Shown here: piece by piece, positions 10,338 through 19,857 of the stretch
Layout of the letters: every line of letters begins with the position of its first letter
Position numbering within the stretch: position 1 is the stretch's first letter
From: Neoceratodus forsteri
Taxonomy: Eukaryota; Chordata; Ceratodontiformes; Ceratodontidae
DNA: 64,000 nucleotides
Direction of reading: 5' to 3'
Assembly (NCBI GenBank): GCA_016271365.2
Contig: CM057456.1
Span: forward strand, 161,808,501 to 161,872,500
Position numbers and translations under genes: made by a program
Notes under the pieces: generated by a model
Seen by the model: the letters and a program-made list of their open reading frames with translations, nothing else
What the model was told of the DNA's origin: nothing
Database searches by the model: none

Positions 10338-11640
10338 ATGAAAGCAGAAATTCAGGCCCTGCTGCTCAAGAGAGCCATACAGCTAGTTCCCCTAGCTCAG
10401 AGGGGCATGGGCCTCTACTCGCATTTTTTCCTCATGCACAAAAAGACCAGGGATCTGCGACCCATCCTGGACCTCAGTGACCTCAACCAGTTTGTAGAAT
10501 ACAAATGGTTTCTGATGGCCACCCATCACAGACTGCTCCTCTCAGTCCACCAAGGGGACTGTCTGGCATCGCTGGACATGCAGGATGCCTATCTTCACAT
10601 CCTAGTGGCCAAGCCCAACAGGAGGTTCCTCAGATTCCAGTTCCAAGGGAGATCATCAGTTCAGAGCATTGACCTTTGGCCTATCCTCAGCCCCAAGAGT
10701 CTTTATCAAATGCCTAGTAGTGGTCGCAGTGGCCCTCTGAGGAAAGGGTATTGTGTCTTACCCTACCTGGATGATTGGCTCTTGACAGCCCGTCCAACAA
10801 GCAGCTGCGGATCCATTCAGGACACCTGTTTTTTCTTTGGAGAACTGGGCATCATGGTCAGCATTCCAGAGTCCTCCCTGGTCCCAACCCAAACCATCCA
10901 GTTCATTGGAGTGCTGCTCGATGCCTTTTGCCTCAGGACAGACCTTTTCACCTTCGGGATTAGTTCACCACATCTTATCTGTACCATCCATTATGGCTAC
11001 TAGGCTATATGGCTACATCCATTGTTACAGTCCCTCTAGCCAGATTGACATGAGTACAATTCAGTGGACTCTGCAAGTCCAATGGGACCACTGATGGGAC
11101 AACTTGGACCAACCGGTCTCTATTACGGACCCGGTCCGATGAGAACTCAGTTGGTGGATGATGTCCCTCTCCCTTGGAGAAGGGATGCCCTATCAGAAAG
11201 CAGCTTTGGATCAAGTTTTGACATCCAGCTCCTCGGGTATGGAGTGGGGTGCACACCTAAGGGCCACAGAATGCGGGGCTCCTGGTTAGTGGCCTAGGAG
11301 GCTCTCCACATAAATATTCTGGCGATGAGAGCAGTTCTCTATGCCCTACAGGCTTTGAGCACAGTGCTGTGCCAGGACACCTTCTCGTACAGACAGACAT
11401 GTCAGTAGTGTTCTACCATAACAAATGAGGAGACACTCACTCATACCCTCTTTGCCGGGAAGCAATGCGGGTTTGGTTTTGGGCCATATCCCACCATCTA
11501 GAGATTTCAGTGGTCCATGTTCCAGCGTTCAAAACACCCTGGCAGATGCTCTCAGCTGGACTCTATTCAGAGCATCCTATTTCAGTCTCTCAACAAGACT
11601 GTCTTCGACAGATGGGGTAGACTAGAGCTGGACTTCTTTG
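10338..11640 (+). pseudogene. DIRS reverse transcriptase / RNase H, broken
   Basis: Encodes the DIRS polymerase. Visible in order are: DLRPILDLSDLNQFVEYKWF near 10,450 (RT fingers); LASLDMQDAYLHI near 10,565 (motif A, catalytic D); a scrambled motif B region at 10,650-10,740, caused by a 2-nt loss relative to copy B; LPYLDDWLL near 10,760 (motif C, both Asp intact); and the RNase H end NTLADALSW near 11,530-11,555. Copy B preserves the motif B phrase (ALTFGLSSAPRVF) but shifts just before the YLDD box. The two copies carry different breaks. Confidence 0.85.
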
Positions 11641-11800
11641 CTTCCCCTATCAATGCAAAGTTGCCCAGTTTTTGCTCATTAGATCCAGGGCCTGGAGTTT
11701 TCTGTCGAGATGCATTGTCCCTTTCCTGGAGAGGGAGGTTCCTTTATGCTTTCCCTCCCTTCTCGTTCCTTCAGAAGGTTCTTAACCCTTAGGGCAGTGA
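11620..11800 (+). pseudogene. DIRS pol C-terminal block, possible Dam-like remnant
   Basis: A conserved stretch after RNase H, read from ELDFFASPINAKLPSF to RFLYAFPPFSF. Vertebrate DIRS1-like pol proteins usually carry a methyltransferase-like domain here, and the FFASPINAK segment is reminiscent of the Dam N-terminal pattern. The assignment is by position and weak resemblance only. No catalytic DPPY-type motif is seen. Confidence 0.4.
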
Positions 11801-11894
11801 CAGAATTGGAACATATAGAATTTTGGACTGATGTATCAGTCTGCGCCCTCCTTCCTCAGGGAATTCTCCATATGAACCCCCCATCCTCATAACG

Positions 11895-12752
11895 GATCCT
11901 GTCCCTCCTGAGACTTGCTTTTTATGTTGGAAAAGCTAACCTTACCCCACTTGAATCAGCCGTGGATTGTGAGATTTACTTTCTCCTGGAAGGTGTTATT
12001 TTCAGTTGCAGATACTTGCTTGAAGAATTTCAAGCTTCAGGCCCTGATGTGCAAGGAGCCTTATTTAGTATTCCACAAGGACTGGGTGGCCTTGAGGACT
12101 AATCCTCAGTTTTCACCAGAGGTGGTGTTCGAGCTGACCCTGAATCAGGACATCCACCTCCCAGTCTATTACCCTGAGCACTTAAACTGGGGGGGAGGCT
12201 TTTCTCCACATGCTCAAAAGAAAACTGCACCCTCACAGCTTCTAAATGTCATTTGTTTTCATGTCAATAGACAGCTCTTTTCATGTAGCTGTTTAAGATG
12301 TATGCATCTGTTTCAGTTAGTTTTCACACTTCATACTAGGCCCTGCCACTATCCTGGAGGGTCCATTTCGAGGTTGTTGAAATCTCATTGTCCCTGAGGG
12401 TGAGATATGAGGGTGCAGCTTTCCTTTGATGTCCATTACATTCTGCAGTTTTTATCTATTCAGAATGAAAGACTTTAGATGTTCTGATCAGCTTTTTGTT
12501 TCCTTTACCCCCCGATCCAGGAGGCTCCTGTAGCCAAACAGACTGTCAAAATAGCTTGTTAAATGCATCTTCTTCTGTTAACAGAAGTATGACAAACCAT
12601 TGCTGGGCTAGGTGAAGGATTACTCCACGAGGGGTGTAGCAGCCTCTTTTGCCACTCTCACGAATGTGTCTGTGACTGACATTTGTGCAGCAGCCATGTG
12701 GAATTCTGTCCACACCTTAATCAGACACTACAGTCTTGACATAGCCTCTTGA
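11895..12752 (+). pseudogene. DIRS tyrosine recombinase, broken
   Basis: Integrates the circular DNA form of DIRS elements. The N-terminal half (QALMCKEPYLVFHKDWVALRTNP) is readable from about 12,030. The C-terminal catalytic block at about 12,610-12,750 reads YSTRGVAAS ... ICAAAMWNSVHTLIRHYSLD. The HxxR box is YSTR, so the His is replaced by Tyr. The catalytic Tyr (RHYS) is present and the frame ends at TGA shortly after. At least one frameshift lies between the two halves. Copy B runs off the window before this block, so the His loss cannot be cross-checked. Confidence 0.75.
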
Positions 12753-13119
12753 TGCAGAGCAGGCTTCGGCCTTGCAGTTCTGCAGGAACTCCTCTCGTGA
12801 GGGTACTTCCCTCTTCAATTTCTCCATTTTCTCCACCCAAGACTAGTCTGGTCTCCTCTACTGCTTGGGACTCAGTCCTATATGCGTTCCTTACTGCAAG
12901 AGCTGACTCTCAAAGTAAGATGGTACAGTTATGTAAGAACATACAGCAACAGTGGATCTTTGAGAGAAGCTCTTGCAGCAGGTATGCTTCCCGACCTCCT
13001 TCACCCTAGAGGTTTCTGTCCTGCACTTGGTCTGCATTGGCAATGTTCTGATTGCTCTGTGAGGTATTTGCCTTGGTTCTCTGTTTCTGATCACCTTCCA
13101 TCCTCGATGCCGGAGTCTC

Positions 13120-13330
13120 TGGTGGGGGAAGTGAGGGACACTGGGGACCACCCACCCTTTATTCCATACGTGATGTTGTGGGTTTGCTGACATTGGGGGA
13201 GGGGGCGGTCCCTGCCATACACTGCTAACTAGAAGTTTTCCGTGGGGCCCTGCCGCCTGCCGGCTTCAGTCTTATATGTGTTACCTGCTTCAAGAGCTTC
13301 TCTCTAAAATCTACTGTTACGGTAAGTTCT
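13120..13330 (-). repeat. DIRS right inverted terminal repeat
   Basis: Reverse complement of the left terminal repeat. Landmarks are CCACCCTTTATTCCATACG near 13,152, ACTGCTAACTAGAAGTTTTC near 13,220 and CTTCAGTCTTATATGTGTTA near 13,265. The related sequence at 12,865-12,980 (CTCAGTCCTATATGCGTT...CAAGAGCT) is a second partial copy in the same orientation, consistent with an internal complementary region. Confidence 0.7.
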
Positions 13331-14273
13331 TACTTACTTTATGCAGTGCCAGCGAAAATAAATTCTGAAATACTTTTGGTGTCCACGGGGTGGTTAGAGC
13401 TACAATGAAGATATCACATTTATCCTCTGTATGTTCCCCAAACCAGTATTTATCCACAATGTAGGTGGGGACTGGTTGGAGCCAGCAGTGTGAGCAGCTC
13501 AGTTTCACTTTTTCACTTTCACTGCTCTGAACTGACCCATGCGCTGGCTCCAACTCTGAACCTGTTCAGTGTGAAACCGGCATTCACACCGAGAGGTTTA
13601 CCTTTTTAATTTTAATCTTAACACTCTTGGACAACAGTCCCAAGACAATTTGTACCATGGAATGCCCTCACACTATTCAAAGTGACACAGCAATGCAGTC
13701 CAATAGCTCCCTCCCTCCCTTTCCAGCCCCAAGTACCAACCAGCCTACATCTGACTGGCTCACAACATTTCTAGTACCCACCAACAAGCTGCACTACTTG
13801 GCCAAAGGAAGCACCACCACCCACTCCACATAACTGAAATTCCCCACCGCTCGCTCTCTTGGGCTCCACACTTTAACACAAGTTGACATCACCAATCAAC
13901 CTCAGCAAGAGTGAGAGATCAACTCAGCTGCTGCCTCTCCACTCGGTCATCCTGAAAGAAGCTATAATTAAAATGAAAAAAAAATGAGGGGCAACAAAAA
14001 CACTTAAAGAAACACCATTGCATAAATAGAATATGCCATAGCCTGACTGAGAATATCATTGCCATTCTCCCCACACTAAATTTAACCTTTGCCATCACTC
14101 AGAAGTCAAAGGCCAAACTGCATTCGGGAAGAGTGTCAATGATATTCTCCTCCAGGTAGATTTCTCTTTGTTCCCCCAAGGGTGGACTGCCTAGCATGCA
14201 CACACCAGAAGATTTCAACCTATACACTGCGCCAGATGTAATCCTAGGAACGTCTGCCTTCCCGGGAAATCCT
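13331..14273. other. Unassigned sequence
   Basis: No gene or known family recognised. Two short open frames here (near 13,317-13,553 minus and 13,627-13,833 plus) have low-complexity composition and no domain. They are probably chance. Confidence 0.4.
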
Positions 14274-14277
14274 TTAA

Positions 14278-14812
14278 AGGGACACTGTCAATCCCCTTAG
14301 GTCTCAGTATATCTAGTTTAAAAAACACATTTTATGATTGCCTACTTTCTGTAAAGATTGCTGATGTAGCTGATAGTTTGATTCTGACTCATTTTTTTTT
14401 TTCTTTAAAAAAATGAAAAACAGACTGCCCACCATACTGGTGTTACCACACAAACACAGGTTTGTTTACATTCCTTGATCAGCTCCAACTGCATCTTTCC
14501 TGGACTTGGGAACACCCACAACACAGTCTAGCCCCTCATGATGGAATGGGAGTTTAGGAGGCTACTGCCTCATGAGTGACTGCACTTTTGGGGTGTTTCT
14601 AATGTTCAGGAAGTATGAAGTAACAGATCCAGGATTGTAAACAAAATACATTTTTTTTATAAATATACATTAACATGTATTTCAGTTCTACTAAACAAGG
14701 AGACAGACAAAACAAACAACAAAATCAATGAATCTTAGAGAAGGTAAGCAATCATAAAATGTAGGTTTTTAACTAGCAATAATGTGATGAAAAAACAGGT
14801 TGACATTGTCCT
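14278..14812. mobile_element. MITE with TTAA target duplications, T2/Kolobok-like
   Basis: A 535-bp non-autonomous DNA transposon. TTAA target duplications lie at 14,274-14,277 and 14,813-14,816. Terminal inverted repeats start AGGGACACTGTCAA on the left and AGGACAATGTCAA on the right (reverse complement). They extend about 90-100 bp with mismatches, sharing ACATTTTATGATTGC and TCTAAGATT-like blocks. There is no transposase. TTAA plus AGG-type ends fit the amphibian T2 family (Kolobok superfamily). piggyBac is less likely because its ends usually begin CCC. Confidence 0.75.
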
Positions 14813-14816
14813 TTAA

Positions 14817-15767
14817 TGACTCTCCAGGATACTATTCAGTTTAACATCTGCAGTGCTCGTGAGCTGTGAGATGGAGGGGCATATGAGATTGGGGAGTTCA
14901 GGGGGGCCCAACTCCTCTGGGAGTATAACCTATAGACTGCTTCACCTACAAACTGCTCCTGGGACTATGTCTAGAATGTATACAGTTGGACTTGGTTTCT
15001 TAACTTTAGTTTCTCTCCTCCAAGAGGAAAAGTTGTATGTGGACATTCCTGCAGAATTTGTGGCCATTAAGGTGGCTATCAGTATAGTCTTCTACTACAG
15101 GGAATATAATCTCCTATTGCCGGGTGGCAGGGATGGAAGTCTGGTGGGCAGGAAATGGTGACGCATGTTTATTCCCAATTTGTCCTCTTAGCTATTCCTC
15201 ACCCCCTTATTTCTTATTCTTTTATTTCTGTTCCAGTCCTATTTTACCTTCACATCCACCCCTTGATTAAGGGTCATTGGTACCCTAAGGGAGCCACTCC
15301 CAACAGGGATAGTGCATCACTCCCTAGATGGCTACCCCAGCCATCACCATTAGGACCGCTGATGAAAGCATCCTTTTTTTGGAAGTCACAGTTTATTGGT
15401 TATTATTGCTCATAGGACAGATGGAACTACCATCCTTCCTTCTGATATTACTCTGGTTCTGGCTCAGTTGGCCATCTCATGTTCCAATAGTAAACAGCAA
15501 GTCATTTTGCTGTCATATTGTTGTTCTTATTCTCTTTTTCTCAGTTGGCATTGTGTTTTTTTTTTCTTTCTCATTTATCTCATAAGATGGTGCAAGTTAC
15601 ACGAGAATCAGAAAATCAGTACCCAGCATACTGGAGATTACTTTTACTTTACATTATTGTATAGAGAGTATTAATGTGGGCAGCAGAGGTTGGGGAACTG
15701 CACTTTACACACAGTGGGATTTTTCCCTTCTTCAGGGGGGGGGCCTGGGGGCACCATAGGGATATTA
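14817..15767 (+). other. Probable 5' region of Tx1/L1 LINE, or unassigned DNA
   Basis: It lies directly upstream of the endonuclease start and is pyrimidine-rich from 15,160 to 15,600. Open frames at 14,853-15,161 and 15,155-15,585 show no ORF1-type coiled coil, RRM or zinc knuckle that I can recognise. It could hold a decayed ORF1 or UTR of the LINE. Confidence 0.35.
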
Positions 15768-15774
15768 ATGCCTA

Positions 15775-16345
15775 ATGTATAACCCTATCAGAATAGTCTC
15801 TAATAATGTAAATGGGCTGTCTGGGCTGATTAAATGTTACAGAATCTTGACTGCCCTCAAAAAGCTAAAACCTGATCTGATGCTGTTGCAAGAGATGCAC
15901 CTCTCTACAACCAAACATCAGAAATTACTAAAATTAATTTTTTTCCCATATTGTAGACTCAGCCTAACGACGTGGTAGACGAAGGGGATAGTGGTGTTGG
16001 TTCCCAAGTCCTCTTTTACAATCTTGCACCACTGTTTGGACAGAAGGAGCCGACTGGCCCTGATGATTGGAATGATTAGAGACCAGCAGTACACAATAGG
16101 CAGCTTTTATGTACCCCCTGGCAGTGACGCTTCATCCATCCAAAATCAACTAGATACTATCAGAGTATCTATCATAGCACACAAGCAAGGCACCTTAATT
16201 TTGGGGGGGGGGGGATTTAAATTGTCTCTAAAACCCACCATTGGACACCTCAGCCTCAGGATCCCTGTCGTTGTCTTCAGGGCAGAAACACTTAAAGAGG
16301 CTTCTTAGGAAGGTCAAAACAGAAAACAAGCTCTGCACTCCACTG
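15775..16345 (+). pseudogene. Tx1/L1-clade LINE ORF2, APE endonuclease N-terminus
   Basis: Start of ORF2 of an L1/Tx1-type LINE. The endonuclease nicks target DNA. Visible motifs are: IRIVSNNVNGL (catalytic N); LKPDLMLLQEMHL (catalytic E); a stop near 15,976; YTIGSFYVPPGSD near 16,090; and LILGGGGFKLSLKP near 16,195-16,235, the GGDFN block with D changed to G next to a run of ten G. Homology continues out of frame to about 16,345. The rest of the ORF resumes only at about 27,930, beyond a large insertion. Confidence 0.82.
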
Positions 16346-17253
16346 CAATTAAGCACAGACAACCTTAAATAGCTGTATATCTTCTATTTATTTATTTTCA
16401 AAGCTGCAGTATTAACACCATAAATGAAATAGTATTACAGCATTATCGATGGCAACAAAAACAGTGACTGCTTTCCGTGTCAGAATAAACACTCCCTGCA
16501 CTTCAGCCAACTACTCAGTCTTTATTAGGGGTAAAGTGTGTTTCGCATAATCCTCCTTAATTAGTCACAAAATCAATTATTAAATTAACCACTTAGAGAA
16601 ACCCCTATCATTACATCATTTGCTGTAGCAAATACTGACAAGTGGCTGTGGAGGGATTTAAACATGCTTGCATCCATTTACTAAAATAACATTAATGCAA
16701 CTGATTTTTGAATCAATATAGAGAATAATGCATATGTAGGGAGTTGATATGGAGTTTTTACACACCCAAGTTGTGTGATAATATGTAAACCTCAAGGCAC
16801 TCATGAGGTGTGCTAAAAACACACAATGAATAACTACTTCTACATATGTTTTATTTTATATAATAACTGGTACTAAAAAAAATTCTCAGAATACCACTAT
16901 GAGGAAGCGCAGAGGCCAAAATGCTCCTACTTCCTTAATAATGCAGCCTTCACGCTGACATCACATAATGTGCTAGCGTAGGGCGTGCCTACCAATAAGA
17001 AATAGAGGCCGTTGGCCATGCGTCTCGTATTTTACGAGTGATCTTAGAATATCTTAAATAAATGCTACACAAATACAGATCTAAACTGGAGGTAAGCTAT
17101 GGAATCGGGAAGGAGGAGGGATGTGTTTAAGTGCAAACCTGCTCTGTTCATTTAAAATTATTACGCTCTCATTTGGAGATGTAAGTTACAATATTATTTT
17201 GAATCTGTTTACTCTGGAATGCGAATGCTGCAGGCTTCTTGGCGCAAGGCTGT

Positions 17254-17289
17254 AAAAGTCGTATCAACCCGCGGGTTGATACGACTTTT
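17254..17289. repeat. Perfect 36-bp palindrome
   Basis: Two 18-base arms with no spacer, centred on CCCG|CGGG at 17,271/17,272. The left arm starts AAAAGTCGTATCAA. A further copy of the right arm (GGGTTGATACGACTTTT) follows at about 17,308-17,324, and a partial one (CGGGTTGATA) at about 17,337-17,346. CTGTAAAA at the left and TTTTACAG at 17,321-17,328 extend the symmetry. It may be the terminus or core of a foldback-type DNA transposon. Confidence 0.85.
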
Positions 17290-17910
17290 TTCTTATCAAC
17301 ATGTGGGTTGATACGACTTTTTACAGTACTCGAAAACGGGTTGATAACAAGGATCACAAGTTATTATATAATAATATTAGCACAGGCTAATAATAAATCA
17401 TTAAAGACTTATTTAACTCGTAAAGCAGATCGTGATGTTAAAAGCAAAACAAAATATTCAAAAGCATATGCATCCAATAATTATGCATGTCTAATAACCA
17501 GAGAGACATTATAAAGCATGGGGGAATCTCCTTAAACTGTCTTTAAAATATTTTAAATGTCATATCTAATTTGCAGCTATAAAGTTTTTAATCATCCGAA
17601 TTACAAGTATTCCAAATATCATAAGTTCTCCAAATGAATACAACCCCCTGTAGTACCCTATTAGATATATGTAACTTAAGTCACATAAATGGCTCTGGTG
17701 GGATTCAAACTTATTTATAGAACTATAGCAAAGTTGCAGTTTCTTTATCTCATCACAATCTGTATATATTTATATTAATATGATCCAATACGGTCATAAC
17801 AACTATCTAAATTAGAAAGTTAACAATACAAAAGAGAGAGAGGAAAGGGAAAAAAAGGGAATAGGACTCATCAAAAATTCAGAAGACATCCCAATTTATT
17901 AAGCGTTATG

Positions 17911-17915
<5 letters not shown>

Positions 17916-17956
<41 letters not shown>
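17916..17956. repeat. TA dinucleotide microsatellite
   Basis: About 20 uninterrupted TA units. Confidence 0.95.
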
Positions 17957-17958
<2 letters not shown>

Positions 17959-18157
17959 GAAATTTAACATCTATGTTAATGAACTATAGTTACACAAGTG
18001 CTTTAAGTTTCTCAGTGAATCTGGTTGACACCTCCATCCATCATCTAGATGGTTCACAGTTTACTCCCACACCCACAGATGTTATTCATGTCTTGATTAC
18101 TTTTGTATAAGTAAGAAGCACCTGGGACAAAGCCACTCTGTAGATAATAAAAACATA

Positions 18158-19797
18158 TGTAACCCCCTTGTAAATGGGGGTTCCGGACAGCTTTCTTGGA
18201 GTTTGTTTCCATGCTCCATGCCTGGTTAGTGATCGAGCATAAAGCCAGTTAAATGGGAAGCCAGTGGCGCTTTTAAGCCTCCGTATGCTGTCTCTTTAAG
18301 GGCTGCCTGTTGCAGTCATAATTAACTGAAGGGGGGCTGTGTGGTTAGATGCCCGGGTCCCACTTGGGACACTGAAAATAGCTCTTTTCTGCTATCGCTA
18401 GTGGTGCAGAGGGAGCTCTGCTGGAGGATGTGATTGTTTGCTTGAAATAACGCAAAATAATAATGATAATGTAATTGTTCTAACTTGCCTTCCTTTGCAG
18501 TAGAGACAGTTTTGATTGTCTCCTCCATTTTGGTCCAGAACTGCTGAATTGGACCAATCAGTACCTCGGGACTCTGAGAGCTGTCTGACTAATACAGGGA
18601 CTGCTTGTATTCTTGGGAAAGGTATTATGGGCTATGGCGCTTTTTTGCACCACTGAGGGCAGGAGGAAATGACTGGCATGTCCAGCCAGCCAATGGAAAT
18701 GGGTAGCGCCCGATCTGTAAGGAGTGCTTAACGCTGGCAAAGGGGGAAATGCGTTGTGGCTGAGGAGAGGAAAGGAGCTCTGTGCTTCTGCGCTAGTGGG
18801 GTGTTCACGTGGAAGCACGTGAAGGCCTGAGGCAGCGGTTTTTGCCCTTTCGAGCGAGTCGGATTAAATCCACCGGCGTGCGGTCGGAGGAGGCTGGTGC
18901 CAGCCCGGCTACCTACCAGGCTCAACCTGTGAGGACTGGAGAAAAATGCTAAATTGCGCTCGGTCCACCCGTGATGTTGAAGCTGCCGTTTGCTGCCCGA
19001 GTTCTTCTGCAAGTTTGTGAAGGCCTGAAAGCAGCTGCCTGGTATGGTACCCCTCTGTTGTTTGCCATATAAATGTGTGAGAAGGCTGGTGAAATACAGG
19101 CTCAGCCCTGGCATGTTGAAGGAATTGTTATTTGCTGGAGTTGTGAGTACTGATTCAGGGTAGCTCCCTGCAGAGTGTGCCAACAGTGGTTTCCAGTTGT
19201 ATTGTTATACTGCTGACTGCCTAATTAAACCTTCTTCCCAGGCTGACCTGCTTAGGATTGTGACGGTTATCTGTGCTAAGGGCCCCAACCAGCTACCATG
19301 TTTGGACTAGCCGTTAGGGCTTGGGTACCCAGGGACAGCAAATCTTAGAGTCAGGCCTGTGCACAGAGCCCTAGGTAGACAATTATAGTGATAAGCCAAT
19401 TGACCTGATTTCCCCCTTCCCTTGTTATCCGTCCCTCTAATAAATCAGATTGTTGTGTTGCAACTGCCCCCTGGCTGGTCTGTGCATCCCTGGTGAACTG
19501 CTGCATAGTGACTGTGATTTAACTGTACCTTAATTTACAGGGGTCTCCGGAGTGAGCTGAGAAATACTGCCGGGGGTAAGTGTGCGGGTGAAAAGAATTG
19601 TTGTTAACCAGTGTGAGCCACTAGTGGGACAAGAGCGGGTGCAGTAACCAGAGGGCTGTGACCAAGGCAGTCTCGACCGCATTAACTCCCGACCTCTGGG
19701 TGGAGACACCCATCAACGGATCTGGGCCCCTCACCCCTGTCTCAGTGGAGGCAGGCAGGGGTAGTAGCCCTAAGGGTAGCACCCCCTTGGGGTTACA
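18158..19797 (+). repeat. Gypsy 5' LTR
   Basis: Starts TGTAACCCCC and ends GGGGTTACA, a TGTAA/TTACA inverted pair. It is about 1,640 bp. An AATAAA signal lies at 19,439-19,444, and a TATAAA-like box at 19,068-19,073 is a weak promoter candidate. No coding frame inside is shared with a known protein. Confidence 0.92.
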
Positions 19798-19800
19798 AAT

Positions 19801-19819
19801 TGGAGGCACCACTGGGATT
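19801..19819 (+). promoter_or_regulatory. Gypsy primer-binding site, complementary to tRNA-Thr
   Basis: TGGAGGCACCACTGGGATT begins 3 nt after the LTR. Its reverse complement ends TGGTGCCTCCA and has the geometry of a tRNA 3' end: T-loop AAT, 5-nt stem, 7-nt acceptor, U73, CCA. From recall it matches the vertebrate tRNA-Thr(AGU) 3' end with about one mismatch. It would prime minus-strand DNA synthesis. Confidence 0.75.
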
Positions 19820-19857
19820 AGCATCCCCTGGTGTCCAAGTGGGGAAGCCCATAAGAA

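Larger units (their letters stand above)
1..12331. repeat. Long duplicated segment, copy A
   Basis: This whole stretch is collinear with 51,679-64,000 at an offset that drifts between about 51,650 and 51,678. Every element inside (minisatellite, L2, CR1, SINE, retroposon, LINE tail, DIRS) recurs in the same order and orientation. Differences are mostly single-base insertions or deletions with few substitutions. The left end is cut by the window, so the real boundary is unknown. The right end of the match is where copy B meets the window edge. Either a recent ~51.67-kb tandem duplication or a duplicated assembly would produce this. Confidence 0.95.
7425..13330 (+). mobile_element. DIRS1-like retrotransposon, copy A (complete span)
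   Basis: A tyrosine-recombinase retrotransposon. The order is: left terminal repeat (~7,430-7,600), gag-like frame, RT/RNase H with YLDD box, tyrosine recombinase, then a right terminal repeat in inverted orientation (~13,120-13,320). The left GGAATAAAGGATGGGTGGTC reappears near 13,140-13,175 as its reverse complement. So does the stretch GACTGAAGCCGGCAGG, near 13,255-13,275. A further partial repeat of the right end lies at about 12,865-12,980, as expected for the DIRS internal complementary region. Frames are broken by many indels. Confidence 0.88.
16346..18157. other. Unassigned AT-rich insertion between LINE and Gypsy
   Basis: About 1.8 kb with no coding domain that I recognise. It contains a perfect 36-bp palindrome at 17,254-17,289 with a nearby third arm, and a TA microsatellite at 17,916-17,956. 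It interrupts the Tx1/L1 endonuclease together with the Gypsy element, so it is itself probably inserted DNA. Confidence 0.45.

Noticed and set aside
16500..16575. Second GAAAC hammerhead-like motif on the minus strand
   Set aside because: GCGAAAC is present, but there is no stem II complement and no CUGANGA core in the right place.
18150..18162. Target-site duplication for the Gypsy element
   Set aside because: The flanks (ACATA before, TATAT after) share no exact 4-6-bp direct repeat, and the right flank is a TA run that makes any match ambiguous.
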